Of a stretch of 64,000 bases of DNA, positions 1 to 13,935 are shown in pieces. Source of the DNA: Linderina pennispora (taxonomy: Eukaryota; Kickxellomycota; Kickxellomycetes; Kickxellales; Kickxellaceae); contig NW_024468258.1 in assembly GCF_002104995.1 (NCBI RefSeq), positions 186,001-250,000 of the forward strand. Reading direction: 5' to 3'. The first letter of the stretch is position 1. Every line of letters starts with the position of its first letter. The notes under the pieces are model-generated. The model was not told where the DNA came from and made no database searches. It saw only the letters and a program-made list of their open reading frames with translations. A program made the position numbers and the translations under genes.

Positions 1-3000
1 CACAGAGGTAGCACATGCACCAACGACAGGCTTAACTGGTCCGGCAGACGATAGCAAAAGCATGTTGACCCAGGCAGCAGCGACGTTAATAAATGTCTCT
101 TGAAGGACGTCGCTGTTCATGTCCTTGTCGAGCGAGCGGTTGTGGAAGACATTTTGTATCGAATTACAGCCACCAAGCCCTGAGCCAACTGTACTGCCAA
201 CCTCTGACACATGGAAGTATTGGTATAGCTCATACGGATCAGTGACACCAGCTCTCAGCAAGGCTTCCACAGTGGCAACTAGTGCATAGCAGGTGATGGG
301 GTCGATCTGTCTGACCAGATCCTCTTGAATTCCATAGCGCACCGGGTCCCAGCCACTCGGAATCTGAGCAGCAACCAGCCGGTTGAATCTCATGGACTTT
401 GGGACAACTATCACAGCACCCTTCAAGAACTTCACCATCCAGGCTCCCTCTGCGTTCTCCCAGATGTCGACCCTGTCTCCATTCTTTAGCTTGAACTGCC
501 TAGCAGCCTCACTGCTCGCCTCGAATGGCTCCATATCGTGCTCTATCTGAAGCTCACACATGATGGTCTTTCTGTTGGGGTCGTATCCGTTGTGCAGCTC
601 GGGCTCAATAAAGCGGATTCCTGTATGCTCTAGAATGCGCTTCTCGTATTTTGCCTTAATATCCATATTGCGGACCGGCTCTCCCGTAGCACAGTCGACC
701 CATCCGGTGTAGTGCTTGCCTGTGGCCATCATGGGCCCATTAAAGTGCTTAGTATAGCCCATGACCCATGCCAACTCGATGCAGCCCTCGAGCGAAAATT
801 CTCCGTACGCCTCCATCTCCCAGCGGCAGGCAGAGCTGCCATATGGACCAACCTCGCCAAATCCGGTGACAACCACAACTTTGTCTAAATTGATCATCCC
901 CTCCATGTACTTGAGGTGTGCGAGCTGGGTTGTCGTTCTGACCTTTGGGAATCTGACTTGATGGTTGGCCAATGCGCCAGCTGGTAATGTGATAGGCGAC
1001 CTGGCTGTGCTAGGTCCATGAATAGTGTAGTAGTCCAATGCAGAGTCGGTGCTGACCATCTTCCGCTTGTTGCCAACGGACGTAATCTCTGAACGCGCCA
1101 TAGTCACCGCACTTTTGAGATCGTCAATGCGGTCAAACCCGCCGTTGAGATCCGCCCAGACTGGTGCGGTCTGTGTCAAGTCGCAGATGCCATCGTGCAT
1201 TAAACCCAGGATATTGAACGCCATCTCCACAGTCGAGAATGTTCGTACACCATGCGCCTCTATCTTTTCTGCCACCAGGTTGTTGCCGTCCATAAGCCCT
1301 GTGCCTCGCGTCCACCCGATTACCGCCCCTGCAATTGACAGGTAGTCTGCCCACGACTCAGAGTGCCAGCGATTGGCCAATGTCTCTAGCGCGATTTTGC
1401 TCTCACCATAGAGGCCGTCGCCGCCAAACACACCATGGTTTGGTGAAAGCGGCAACACAGCAAGTGTCGGTCGGGTTTCCAGATGCAATAGTGCCTTAGT
1501 CTGCCTAATTTCGCCAAGCAGACGGACCAGGTTAGTGAGCATAATCCGGTGAGCCAGCTCTGACCGCGAGGTTATCTGCGAGATGTCGCTGCCTAGTTCT
1601 GAGATTGCTGCAAACGGAACAACATAGTCGAGATCCCAGCCCAGCCCCTTTTTGCTATAGATGTACCCAACAAGAGCGGTGACATCATCAACCGACCCCT
1701 GGTTGAATGGCACGACGACAAGCTGCGACCCCTTGGCACCGCATTCGCGATACATATCCTCAAAGAATTGCAGTGTCCTGCGACTATACGACGAGGTAGT
1801 TGCAACGACCTGGGCTCCACCGGCAAGCATTCTGCGTAAAACCTGGGCACCGATTGATCCCTTCCCACAGCCAGTAACAAGTGCAGTCTTACCGCTGAAT
1901 GACAGCCCACTCGTGTTGATGTCCTCCAGGCAGGCAAAGTACTCAGCAGTTTGCTGCTGGCAATACTCCCATCTACCAAAAGACTGCACAGCCTTGAGAT
2001 GGAGCATCGGCGACTGGCCATTTTCCTCTGCCTTCATGTGCTCGATATACTCGGAAAACGATGGTTCCGTACTCCGTAGTGTCTCGCGGTAAGTGGCACT
2101 TCCTTTGGCGTCGATATGTGTCTGGGGGCAGGTGGGGAAGGAGAACTCTCTGTATACTGGGTCCTGGTGCAGCGCACGTTCGCATGCCTCTGTCAATGAA
2201 GCACATAGCTCAATGACATACTGGACACGTCTATCCTCAGACCCCTGGAGAACGGCGGAGATTCCAGAGATATGGCCGAGCAGTGGCCGACTAGCACAGT
2301 TGACCAGATAATGCTGGCGCGCTAGGCTGAGCTCTGGCGGTTGCTCTCCTTCAGCACCAGTGAGGATACTATGAATGTGCTCATACAGTGCCTGCCGAGC
2401 CCAATTCCACGACGAGTCGAACACTCGGGCCTTGCGTGCATCGAAAATGCCAGCGACGCCATCTAAAAAGTCATCCCCCAGCTCATGAACCAATCCGTCA
2501 AGACGCTGCTGATATTTTTCTGATGCAGATACTGCAGCGTCTCGAGCCTTGCTACCTTCACGAAGGTCGATACCGGCATGATGTGCCAGTGCTTGTATCT
2601 GGTGGATGATAAGCGCACGCTGCTCCTTTTGCATCTTTTCAAATTCAGCGCTGCTGATACCAGGGACCACCGCTCCTGATCCATGCGATCCTTGCCCATT
2701 GGCCACGGCCGTGCTTAGTGAGATGCCGGCCCTCTTAGCATGCAGCTGTGCAATGGAGTCAAGCCAGATTGTGGCCGCAGACCCATTGTCAACGCGGGAT
2801 GCTGGCTCCATGGCAAGTGCTAAGAGCAGCACAGAGTCCTGTCGTCCCTCTTCCTAGCCCAAAGCGAGAGTGCAGGTGATTGCGGGCAGAAGAAACGGTG
2901 AATCCACCAGGCATCTTGGTGCTGAACAGGCGAGCAATCTGAGAAGATGAGTGCTTGCCCAGGGTCCCTGAGAAGGACGATATGCTGTTGCCAAGATCGT

Positions 3001-6000
3001 GCAGCGACAAATCCTCAGGCTTTTCGGGCACCCCGCTACCTAGCTCTTTTTGCAAGTCACCAACGATCTCGTTCTGAAGAGTAGATTTTCCAGCAGTCAG
3101 GTCTTTGATTGTCCTGCTAGGCCTCTATATCCTCTAGCGACCGCTTTAGCTTCTGGGCGACTAGAACCTGCACAACATCCCGAGGATCAATTGGTGCGTC
3201 TTGCACTGCCTCAGCCGGTGTTGCTGGAGTCTCGGATAGAGCTGGTGTGGGTGGAGCAGCCGATGGTGCTACAGCAGTAGCAGTTGGCTCAGGCTGCGAA
3301 GCAGCGTCGTCAGATGCGGAGTCCATGTCCGCCTCTGCGGAAAACAGATATCCGATGTCCTGCTCATCCTTCTCAGAATGCAGAATGGCAATCGACTGCG
3401 GATGGGCCGAACCAACCAAGCTCAAGGTCTTCTGTGCCATACCGCATAGCGTCGCTGTTGGGCCAATTTCGATAAGGCGCCTGATGGAGAAGTTGCAGAG
3501 GATTTGATTCTGTGTCTCGATCCAGCGCACAGGCGATGCGAATTGGTACGCCAGCAGCTCAGTCAGCAGGACTCGAGCCAGACGGTCCCGCTCATCCTCA
3601 GACGATTGAACTGATCCCCATTCCTGCAGCTCGTGGTTGATGGCCATGGAGTTTGTGATTTGGTAGACCATCTCAAAGTACTCTCTGGTCAAGTCAAACG
3701 GCACCGATGTCAGGTTGGGGATGTATCGGTTGATCAGGCGGCGGTAGTCAAGCTTGGACTCGAAGACAGCCTTTTTGACGCACAGGCGGAAGGGCTCGAC
3801 GCCATTAAGCAGCAGGCTCGAGTGGAATGGCACGTCAATTCCTGCCAGTGGAATGGTAGCCCGACCACGCTGTGGCGGGGCCATATCAGGTCCCGTCCGA
3901 GAGTATACCACTGACAACCTCGCTCACAGCAGACAAATCCACCGGCGTGCTGTCACGAGAGTAGATGGCAAAGAGTGTGTCCAGAACGCGCTGCAGGACG
4001 TTAAGGTTAGTCAGCCGTCCGGCCACCACGTATTGCTGCGACTGGAATATTGTAGTTGACAATCTCCTAGCAGCTCAGATGTCTGGGTGCCAATAAGGTC
4101 GACAACTGCACTGAGGGCCTTTTCGCCAAACCTGCGATGGACACGCGATGGGTTGGCTGCAACCATGCCGTAGGGGGAACGTCCCAAACTCGTCGCGCTC
4201 GACTGATGACTGCATAACCATGCCGCGGTAGAAGGTAATATCAACCGTGTCCTCGATAGTAAACACGTTTGAGGTTGCTGCAAGCGCGATGTACTCGCCA
4301 AGAGAATGGCCAGCAAACACAGCATCCTCGTGGATGAGTGCACGAGAGCGAAGATCGGCGACTGTTGCCAGCTCAAAAATTATAATTGCCGGTTGCGTAA
4401 ACTGCGTAGCATGAAGCAGCCCCATAGGGCGACCGGTGGGTATAGCGGCGGGTCCTGGATGTGATACTGGGTAGAGCTGATGCTGTGCTCGAGCTGGCAC
4501 CGCGCTTAAACAGGTCGATGTAGTTCTGGCGGATCTGAGCCCCCTTTGCTCCGCCAAAGTGGACAGTGTACTCTTTTGGGTTCGAGCGGACGATGTCAAG
4601 CAATGACACGCCGTATTGCTTAAGCATGTACTTGTCGGCACGGTCCCAGACACCCCTGTGCCGCCGCTGACGTTTTATATAGGTCCATGCCCATGCCGGT
4701 CTGCTGGGACCCTTGCCCAGTGAAAACGTATGCAGTTGGTGCCTGGTCGACCTCTGCGGTGCAGATAAGCACCTTCTTTCCATCTGCATTGAATGTCTCG
4801 CCTGCAATCAGCATGCGGCCGTGCTTCATGCCGACATGTCGCAGTTTGGTTTCGAGCTTATCCCCAGGCAAGACCATGCCGACAAACTGTGCTTTGAATG
4901 CCCTGACTCGCTCTGGATTGTCGTTAGCAACATAGCGCTCAATAAGCGAGCGGGTCGATGCACTGGTCCACATGCCGTGGGTGATGGTTCCAGGTAGACC
5001 GACTAGATCGGAGATGTACGGATTCGTGTGGATTGGGTTATAGTCGCCCGAGATATACGAGTACGCCCAGTTTGACGAGAGCGCCTGCACAAACATGCCA
5101 TTGTCACGGTTCTTGGGCACAATTGCATATCCGTTGTCGGGGAACAGCTTCTCACGCACGTCGAGTTTGCGCTGCAAGCGGTCTAGATAGCTTGCAACTG
5201 GATCGCCATGGGCCACGCCGCTTTCATACATGATATCAGCCACATGCGCCTTCGACTGAGACCTGTTAGACACACAGGTATACCTTTCCACTGACGCTGA
5301 CGCTAGAGAAGATATCCTTGCGTCATGTACTGATAGAGCGAATCGGTGCAGAACTCTAGCGTGTCGCCTGGGCACAAGGGGCAGCGACCGTCGGACTCTA
5401 GCCACGAGATCCACTCCTTCGACTCCAAAACAGCGATATCGTCCATAGTGTCAAATCTCACTTGCACGACGTTATTGTCACGACGGGTGAAGGTGAGCCC
5501 AAAGTCAATCTCGACCCCACGGTACAGGAACACGCTGTTGATAGTGGCAATACGAGCAGAGTTGCGGTAAATAGATGCCTCTACGGTGACCCGCTTACCA
5601 ATCGCAGTATTGACTACTTCGATGGCTTTGGCATCAGCATCAACTGTGTCGCTGACGGCAATTTGGTCGGAACCATCGACGAAGTTGAAGCTGTTCGAGA
5701 GGTGGACAATTTTGAGCAGCCCGCAATGGATGTTGTCGGATGTCAGGCTGCGCAGAATGCTGGGCCACGCAAGGACAAACAAAAAATCCATTGGCGCGAT
5801 TAGCTGGCACCCATGGTCTTCCTTGTAGTGCTGTGAGTGGTTGTCAATGACACGGCAGAACTCCGAGACATGCTCCTGCGTCACAGTGAGTCCTTTCTGC
5901 GCAAAGGTCAAGTCGGACAGCGAGGAATCGCCTGCAGCACTCCACATCTGAACGATAGAACTTGCGAATGAGCTCATCACGCTCGTCTAGAATCTCATGA

Positions 6001-9000
6001 ATAGGCGCCATTGCTATAGACGGGATGGTGTCCGGAACCGAAGACAGAGCTCGCTCTGCTCGAATCCATTCGAGGCAAACACCAGCAGTGAAATGACCTG
6101 GCTGTCGTCAATACCTAGCACGAGTTCTCTGTCACCATGGCTGTTGATGATCTCGACCCTAACTGGGACATCGTTGCAGTACGAAACAGTGATGATCTGG
6201 CAAGGTCGAGGACGCATTACGCGCCGCACATAGTTGTCGACATACTTGGTGCCCTGCACAATGACCGCTGTGGAGAAAATCGCATTCAGCCAGGACTTTT
6301 GCGAGCCACTCAGCGCAGCAAGCCATGCAACTGGTATCTGGCAGGGCGGTTACGTTTGCAGGCAGCCGGTACACCACATCTGTATCCACAGTGGCTACGC
6401 TAACTGATGTTGGTAGTGGCTGTGCATGTGCAATCGGAGCCAAGGTAGGGGACCACAGGGATACGCGACTCGTCGCCATCATAGTACTGGTTGAGCAACG
6501 CGGCGATCTGGCCCTGGTATATGCCATCGAGCAGATCCTTGATAGGCTCGTTGGCTACGACAGGGAAGCGCGCAGCGACTGGACCATAGAGTATAAATGT
6601 GCGCTGGACGTCCTGGCCAACGACAGCGTCGATGTCCTCGGCCTGCCACAGCGCGTCCTTCTTGAACCACACTTCAAAGTCATCGTCAAGCACAGGGATA
6701 AACGGCACAGGCTTACGGCCGCGCTGCCTGCACATGGAGACAAAGCACTGGATGTCCTCTGAGGCAAGCAGGTGGTTGGCTGCCTGTGGACAGACAAGCC
6801 TGAGCTCGCTAGCTGCCTTTGCCGGGTCTGAGAGGTGGAGAAGTGACGGCAGCTCTGTGTCTCTGTCGGTGCCAAGCCGTTGTATAGTGCGCTGGGCAAA
6901 CTCAGCAAACAGAGACTTCCAGTGGGGATGGACCCAGCGGCTGTGGTGTCTAATGTACATTAGCTCGGCCAGGCGCTCTAGGACTTCCATATACGTCATA
7001 TCCTCGAGATCGGCAACGCTGCCATCAGACTTTTTGCCAAACCAGGGTCGCAGGTAATCAGCATTGAGTCCTCTGAATGATATCCGGCTTCTGATCCTGC
7101 AGCAGCGCCAGTCGCTTGGTGCGCGGCTGCGAGAACACAGTGGCATCCAACTCCTTCCATAGTCTCGTGCAGCGCGTGTCCAGAACATGAATGTGCTCGC
7201 CGAATTCAGAAACAACCGAGGTCACGTCCGCCAGCAACGCCAGGTGTACGTGTTTGCCCACTCCTCGTCGTCGACACCAGTGGCCGCTGCCATCAGTTGC
7301 TTGCAGGCATCAGCAGCTGAGCCCTCCCTGGCAGGTCATGACGCGGGAGCCAAACAGGATGCCATCAAAAGGCATTCCGGACATCGTCATACTGCAGACT
7401 CCACTCGCCAGTCAGATACGGAACCGAGTCCTGATGGCCGCCAAATCCAGAGCCGGCCACCAGCACGATGTTCCTCTGCGCACGAATGGTGCTGTAGGAG
7501 TTGAGAATCGGCTGGTGGAAGTCCTCGTACGAGTGGTGGCCGCCAGCGCGACCGCCGGTCCACTGCAGAATGACGGGGAAGTCGGGGTTGGCTCGGGCAA
7601 TGCTGATTACTGCGCGAATCGTCTGCAGGTTGCCGGGCTTGAATGCCACGTGACGGATGCCCGCATCGCGCAGCCCGTGGATGACCTGGTCGGCCTGCTC
7701 CTAGCGACGGGACGCCGCCGCCAATGCACAGGCCGGAGATCGGATAGCCTTCACGGCGCATGCGCAGAAGCAGCGGGAACTGGAACAACCACTGGCCGCT
7801 GGTTAATGTAGATGCAGTTCAAGGTGATGCCTGTGCCGGACGGGCTCAGACTGGTGAGCCGCGAAATCCGCTCACGCATCTCCTGCTCACTGTGCATGCC
7901 GCCGCCTGCCAGCTCGACGTGGTAGCCGGCATTGGCGACGGCAGCGACAAACTCGGCGCCAGCTGTTGCAGGCGTCATTCCAGGAACCATGTTGGTGGGG
8001 CATCCCAGCACGCGGCTCATACGCGTATCAATATGCACCTTGTTGTCGTGCATGGTGCGTACCAGGCGCGGCGAAAAGTCGCGTTCCCAGTCGGCAGCGC
8101 CGACGACATGGCCGATGTTTTCCCGGAACAGGTCGGCCTTGGTGCCCAGGGGCGACTCCAAGGCGTGCTGTCAGTGAGCTAGCGCAGATGACCGCAATGC
8201 CACGGCCCTTGACGTTGCGGAAGGTCAGCGAGGCAAAGCCCGTTTCGCCGCCCGGCCCGAAATCAACAATATGCGTGGAGCCCGTATTGGTGATGGCCAC
8301 CGGCCAGTTGACCGGCAGCACGCAGATGCTCTCAAACAGGTACTTGGTCAGGTTCTCTTCAGCGCGGATGTCGTGTGCGTCGTCGCCGGCGCGCACCGGT
8401 ACACGCATATCGGCGGCATCCAGGACCCAAGCCCTTTTCCACCGCGTACATGTGCTGCTTGGTCGTGGCGTCTCTGAGCAATTCGCAGTGGTAGGGCGCT
8501 GTCATGCTGATATAGTTGACAATGATGCGCGGCTTGCGGCGTGTGAATGGCACCCGCGATTGGTCCTCGCCTGGCGCCGCCTGAGATGCATCGCAGCGTA
8601 CGCACAAAGGCTACCACCATGGTGACCTCGCCTGAAATAATCGATTTTCTGGCTGGTATTGATAAGTGACAGATACACCCATTTCTTGCGGCTCGGCTGC
8701 TTGCTGTTAAATGCGTCCACCAGGTCCCGCAGCTGGCTGCGCGGGAGGCCCTGAATCGACGCCATGGGAAAGGGCACGCCTTCATGCTCGATTGAGTCAG
8801 CCTCGATCTCGGGATTGACCACAATCGACGGGTACGAGAGCTGCGGCATTGCGCCCGCCAGCAGCAGGATTCCGAGCACCCGCCGCGACACATCGTAGAA
8901 CGACTCTTCGTCTGTGACCATGGACATTGCAGCAGCAATGGAAATTCCCTGGCTGTGCCCAGTTGCAACTACAAAGAACAGTAATCCCAGAAATATCAGC

Positions 9001-9828
9001 ATATGGCGCAATATTTGTGTGGCGCGGTGAGGGATTTCACACGAGTTGCAGGAAACAAAACATCTCCTGTCACTCACACATGAAGCATCCAAAAACATCT
9101 TACCGTGGAACGACTGTGCGAGCTCGCCGGGAGACATCCTGAGCGTCTTGTATAAGATCCATCAGGTGCATCAAATGGATCAGGCCGACAACCGGCATCG
9201 ACACCGGTACATGCAGCATATATGGCAGCTCCGGCAGGGTCTCGGGCCTCGCCACCCAATTAGCTACATCTAGCCCCCTCTTGTACAGCCCAGCGATCCT
9301 CGTGTCCATCGCCTCGGATGCGCAAAAACTCAGCCATGGCTGCAAAAAACTCAAACACAAGCGGGCGATAGACGTCGACCAGCCAACTGATCTCGTCCAT
9401 GTAATTGTCCATGCCGCCCTGGCCGCCAAACGTGGCCATCAGCTTGACGCCAGGGTCAGTGAACAAGGCAAGGCGCCTGGCAGGCGATCCGGGCAGAATT
9501 CCCCAGACCGAGAAGTAGCCGCGGACGACTACGCGTGCCTGCGGCTCGGTGAGCGCCATGTCCTTGATGGCGGCGTGTATGTCGGTGTCGGGGCAGAATG
9601 TGTGCTCGAAGGCGTCGAAATGCGACACGGGCGAGGGCGGGGTTGCGCGAGCTGCAGAATTGCAGGAACTGCGCGTGCAGCTCAATTGAGAGGACGGTGT
9701 CGGGCAGAATGCTGTTGGCTGAAGGATTCGGCGAGCTCTTGTGCCTGTACCAGGAGCGTCAGAGGCGTCGGGATCTTTAGAAGAACACCGTTATGCGATA
9801 TACGAAGCATGCTTGTAACGATTGTCAT
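1..9828 (-). CDS. FAS1/FAS2: Fungal type I fatty acid synthase, beta and alpha halves fused (3' end cut by the window)
   Basis: The cytosolic multienzyme that makes long-chain acyl-CoA from acetyl- and malonyl-CoA. Reading leftward from the ATG near 9828: the N-terminal acetyltransferase with GHSQG (about 8946-8960), the FMN enoyl reductase (about 8030-7300), hot-dog dehydratase segments (about 6000-4900), the malonyl/palmitoyl transferase opening with FTGQGSQ and carrying GHSLGE (about 4295-4312), one acyl carrier domain with the GKS phosphopantetheine site (about 3083), the ketoreductase with TGCGKGSIG (about 1860-1890), and the ketosynthase, cut at its active-site GACATS (bases 1-20). No stop, start or spacer separates beta from alpha, so this is the single-chain form. 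The frame changes more than ten times. Two breaks were checked base by base: an extra base in the ccc run at 2846-2848, and an extra base at 3119 that creates a false TAG just before the carrier serine. Neither has splice sites. The true start could also be the ATG at 9810. Confidence 0.95.
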
Positions 9829-10297
9829 TGTTGAAATATGATTGAGTGTATGGTCTTCAAAAAAAGTGTTTGGAGTAACGTTGAGTGAGCAGCAACAAGA
9901 TGAAGAAAGAAGGTGCATTGGAAACAGCCAAGTTGAGCATGCACAGACTAGTGCCTTGCACTCGACACCCAGTGGGAATAGAGAACACCATTGGGCACAC
10001 AAGGCGCTCTATGTGAATAAAGGGCACCATGTGCATTGTGTATGGAATTTGAGGCTGTGAGAACTTGTCTACCACCACAAAATAGTTCCCAACATGTAAG
10101 CCAGCTCTTGTGCGATCTTGATCGTTGTACCGTAGGTGGCATTGCAGAATTGGCTGTATGCAGTGTATCTGTATCAGCCCAGGCTGCTTTTGAATAAAGC
10201 CTCACTACCCTGGGCAAGATGAAAACACGTTGCATTCATAGACATAAAGCTACTTCAAGACAGCTAGAAGCCGTGCCACCAAGGGGGGTTATGTGGT
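9829..10297. other. Intergenic: upstream of fatty acid synthase, downstream of the mannosyltransferase
   Basis: Both flanking genes read leftward, so this interval should hold the synthase promoter and the 3' end region of the next gene. It is AT-richer than the coding DNA. I see no convincing reading frame, RNA gene or repeat in it. Confidence 0.6.
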
Positions 10298-12455
10298 TTA
10301 CTCAATATCGTACTTGTCCTCAAAGATATTCCACGTCGGCAACCACTGCAGGTACGCCAGATCCCTGGGCGGATAGCTCCAGCCAAAGGTGAACGGCGAA
10401 AACAAATAAAACACGCTAAGCAAGCCGCCGCTGCAATTGCACTAGCCAGCACCACCCGCCTTGGACCCGACGCCACCACCACCAGCACACAATCGATCTG
10501 CTCGGCCACTAGCAGCAGGCCAAAATACAGCGCCTGGCAAATAATGATGGATATAGGTAACCCGTCCCATGGCAAAGAACGGCAGGTAATGCCACGCCCA
10601 CCCGAGCCACAAGAACCGCGTGCGCAGCCATCCGCCGCTCCACCAAATGCCCACGACGCATGGCCTGCGCCCCACCACAGCGCCTGCACCGGGTACGCAA
10701 AACACACCAGGGCCACGGTCCACCATAGCAAGGGGTTGCCGATCTCATAATGCTTCATCTCGCTCTTCTGCCAGTCGCCAATCCGCATCGGGATACAGCA
10801 TCAGTGGCCAGGTCCACGGCGCGCTCTCCAGGTGGTTGTACTTGTCGGCGTCCGGCACCAGGGCGCTGTTCGACTGTGCCATCACCGAGTTCAGGCGCAT
10901 CAGGTCGGCGAAAAACTCTCGCGGGCAGAACTTTTGCGCGCTGTTGCCATCAAAGCCCACGCGCAGATCCACGTTGAACTCGACCCGCCACAGCGCCGAC
11001 GCTTCAGGCTCGCAGACAATCAGCTGGCCGACATCCTCTGTGTCTGTCCAGGCGCCTGGTCGGAGAGGGATCAGCACGCAGCCGGTGGTGGCATGGCGCA
11101 GGCGGAACTCGGTGTTCAGCGGATGCAGCAAATGCGAGTCATTGCTGCCCATATGCGCCTGGCTGGCCATCTCAATGACCCAGTTCGCATCCCGCGACGA
11201 ATACCCATACGTCGCATTCTCAGGCCTGCACCGCAAGCACCTGGTACGGGGTATGGCGCGAATCGACAAACAAATGCTTATGCGTGTGGTCATGCACCTA
11301 GGGTCACCGTGTCCTGGTCATGTATGTACTCGAGCGGCCCGTGGTCGTAATCCACGCCCTCACCAACTGCATGCTTGATGCGCCACCAGTCAAACCCAAT
11401 ATCCGACGCATTCAGCCCGAACCTGGCTGCGGTGCCTGGGTCACCGTGGAAGCGCTTCTTGGAGATGATATTGGCGCTGGACTCCCATGCGCGGCTTGCC
11501 GACTGGACCTTCGCTATACTACCATATGGCACATCATATGGCTGGGTGTTGTACCGGTTCCCACGCAGTGTTGCCTGGAACCTGATCCGGCATCATATGC
11601 TCACCGTAGCCCTTCTCTGTCTGCATATGGAAATGCATACGAAACGCCAGCATATACACCATGAGCGGCAGTGCAATCAGCGCCAATGCACGCGCCATCC
11701 AATGCCATGCGTAGCGCGGCCAGCTCGTGTGCGTGCGCAGCCTACTGGTCAGATCCCCAACCACCCAGCAGCCCACTAATGCCACTGAGAACGCACCCAC
11801 CCATTTGGCGCTCAATGCCAGTCCCAGGCTCACGCCCAGGACTCGCCAGCCACACCCACCACATCTTCTCAAACGACCGCGATTCATTCGAGAACTTCAC
11901 CAGGCAGAACAGTACCAGCGCCGTGAAAAGCAGCAGTGGGCCGTCCAGCACCATCAGCCGGCTCATCAGACACAGCGCATTATCGAAGATGACAAACACA
12001 GCGGCCAAAATGCTGCCTGCACAGGCTCATATCCAAGGCACGGCATGTCAGGTATGCCAGTGGCGCCAAGAGGGAGCCGAATATGGCGATCTGGGCTCGC
12101 ATCCACGCGATGTTCACGTAGTCCGGGTACGGGGTGCCGGCGGGAAAGTCGAAAGTGCCGTTGTGGCCGGCCAGGTGCTGCGAGAGCGCTATCAGAAGCT
12201 TCGCCAGCGGCGGGTGCACGTCATGGATGAATGTGCGATTCAGGTACATGGCCCCGAACCGCCCAAAATGCGCTTCGTCCCAAGTCACATTTGTGCTGCG
12301 GCCCAGGCCCCATAGCCGCGTCAGCCCCGACACCACTAGCAGCAGCAGTGCCGCCGCCGTATCGGTGCGGTCGTAGCGTCCGGTGAATGGGTTTGTTGTA
12401 TTGCTTTCGGATACGCCAGATAGTGGCTATTAGTGTGTCTCCGTTTGGGGTCCAT
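10298..12455 (-). CDS. PMT2: Dolichyl-phosphate-mannose protein O-mannosyltransferase, PMT2 type
   Basis: An ER membrane enzyme that transfers mannose from dolichyl phosphate to Ser/Thr of secretory proteins. The N-terminal half carries DEAHFG and HDVHPPL, the catalytic first-loop motifs; DEAHFG rather than DEVHFG points to the PMT2 subfamily. Hydrophobic membrane segments follow. A luminal MIR region spans about 11530-10800, with the usual KKRFHGDPG and WWRIKH. Then come the IGNPLLWW segment and a final membrane block ending in the typical aromatic tail (PTWNIFEDKYDIE). About 720 codons, near the family's usual length. The reading frame breaks several times without splice signals. The N-terminus is the least certain part: the ATG at 12455 opens a frame that has to shift before the first membrane segment. 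Confidence 0.88.
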
Positions 12456-12668
12456 TGGGGAGGGAGATGTGTATATAACAGAGGCGATGGAAGAAGAACG
12501 AGTATGAATAGGTGAGGCAAAAGATTGCTTTTGGAACAGAGGGCCAAGGGGCAGTCCCACCAGAGTATATAAGCAGTCTGGCACGAGCCAAAGGAAAGAT
12601 GCCAGACGATCGACAGCAGGTCCGTCATTATTTTTCCCTGCTAGCTGCAGCGACATCTGACAAGAAGA

Positions 12669-13731
12669 TCAGTGGGTGCGCGCGCGGGCCTGGGTCTTGT
12701 CAGCGCGCGGCATAGGAATAACCAGATGGGCCGGCACATCCATCTCCTTGTTATCGTCATCATCAAACTGCACCTTATACATTGGGTTAAGTGCCGGGTC
12801 AGGCACGAATGTGGCCCCGGGGCTCAGCGGCACCGCGGGCGGGGGTGCCAGCACGCCCAGCACGCCTGCGCTGGGTGTCTCATTGAGCATAGGCGGCGTG
12901 ACCACCGACGCCTGGTAAAACACAGTGGTGCCCGGATACAGCGCCAGCACGCGGGCCTGGCGCGGCATCTCGGGCACCTTGCTGCGATCCCACAGCCGGC
13001 GGCCATTGCGCACCGCCGTGACAAACAGCACCAGCCGGGCGCTGACCGAGTACCGCGGCCTAACCGAGCTCTCGTCATCGCAGTCCTCCACTGTATACCG
13101 GCCCTTCTCCGCATTGAACCCCGTCACCGTTGCCAGGATCCACTCCTCGTTCTGCTCCAATGACGCCCGCACCCGCGCCGCCACATACGTGCCTTTCGCC
13201 AGCGGCTCGCGGTGACGCCCGCCGCTGTCACGCGAGCGGCTCGACTCTGTGTTGCGGTCGCGGCTGCGCGACTCGCGCCGCATCGATGGGCTGGGCGAGT
13301 CGACGCGCCGCCGCTTACTACTGTGCTCCTTCTGCTCTGCCTCGGTGTGTGTCGCCAGCAGCGCCGATACCTGCTTGAGCGCGGCCTCGGCTGCCCGCCG
13401 CTCCTGCCCGGCCAGCGCCAGCCCGCGCTTGTAGTTGTCCGCAAGTCTGCCCGAGTACTTGCGCACCGGCTCGTCCTTGCTGCCTACGGGGGGAACAATA
13501 TATTAGGCTCCCTTTTGTACTGGCAAGTGTGACCCCGTCGAAGAACTATGTTGAATGCGTTACCTGTCTCTGCCAGCGCCTTGTGCATGTGGTTAATGTC
13601 CTCGAGCAGCCGTGGTTTCGTCCTTGCGCACCTGCTCCAGTGTCCGCAGGTGCTGCGCCTAGCACGTGCATGGGTTGTGTGCTGTTGTCGCCCAGCAGTC
13701 CGGCGTCCGAGCCCAAGCGCGATCGCGACAT
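12669..13731 (-). CDS. SGF29: SGF29, tandem-Tudor subunit of SAGA
   Basis: A nuclear reader of methylated H3K4 that anchors the SAGA histone acetyltransferase to promoters. The N-terminal part is helical (a stretch around LLEDINHMHKAL), followed by a basic, Ser/Arg-rich linker (KRRRVDSPSPS). The C-terminal 190 residues form the SGF29 tandem Tudor: VAARV...WILATV...YTVED, then RVLALYPGTT and FYQASVV, ending with YKVQFDDDD and the closing strand. A canonical intron lies at 13484-13563 (80 bases, gtaacg...cgtag); splicing it joins ETG to SKDEPV in frame. Exon 1 from the ATG at 13731 still needs one frame shift before the helical segment. It diverges from the Myb gene with about 200 bases between the starts. 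Confidence 0.88.
13484..13563 (-). other. Spliceosomal intron in SGF29 (80 bases)
   Basis: On the minus strand the exon ends ...GAGACAG, followed by gtaacg. The interval ends ccgtag before GCAGCAAGG. Removing it keeps the SGF29 frame open across the junction. It is one of the few places in the window where a change of frame is explained by an intron and not by a single-base error. Confidence 0.8.
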
Positions 13732-13935
13732 AATAATAAAAAGTGTGCAAATGCAATGAGAAATTGGCCTGAAAAAAAGAGAAAGGGAGCGAAGCAAGCT
13801 CAAGCCCCATATCCCCTCTGATCAGGCCTGGAAATCCCGATCGTAGTCCCGTTGGGAGATGCTGCTAGTTTCCATATATCTCCCTCCCCTTGTTATCTAG
13901 TGCAGCGCAGATAGACATGCGTTTTCCGTGTCTTA

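Noticed and set aside
1..9828. Reading the fatty acid synthase fragments as a dozen small separate genes or as many introns
   Set aside because: The fragments follow one another in the order of a single synthase, and the breaks checked base by base are single-base changes without GT-AG borders.
12560..12575. TATATAAG as a TATA box for a plus-strand gene
   Set aside because: There is no plus-strand gene downstream. On the minus strand the word is only a weak TATA match, so it was not assigned to the mannosyltransferase.
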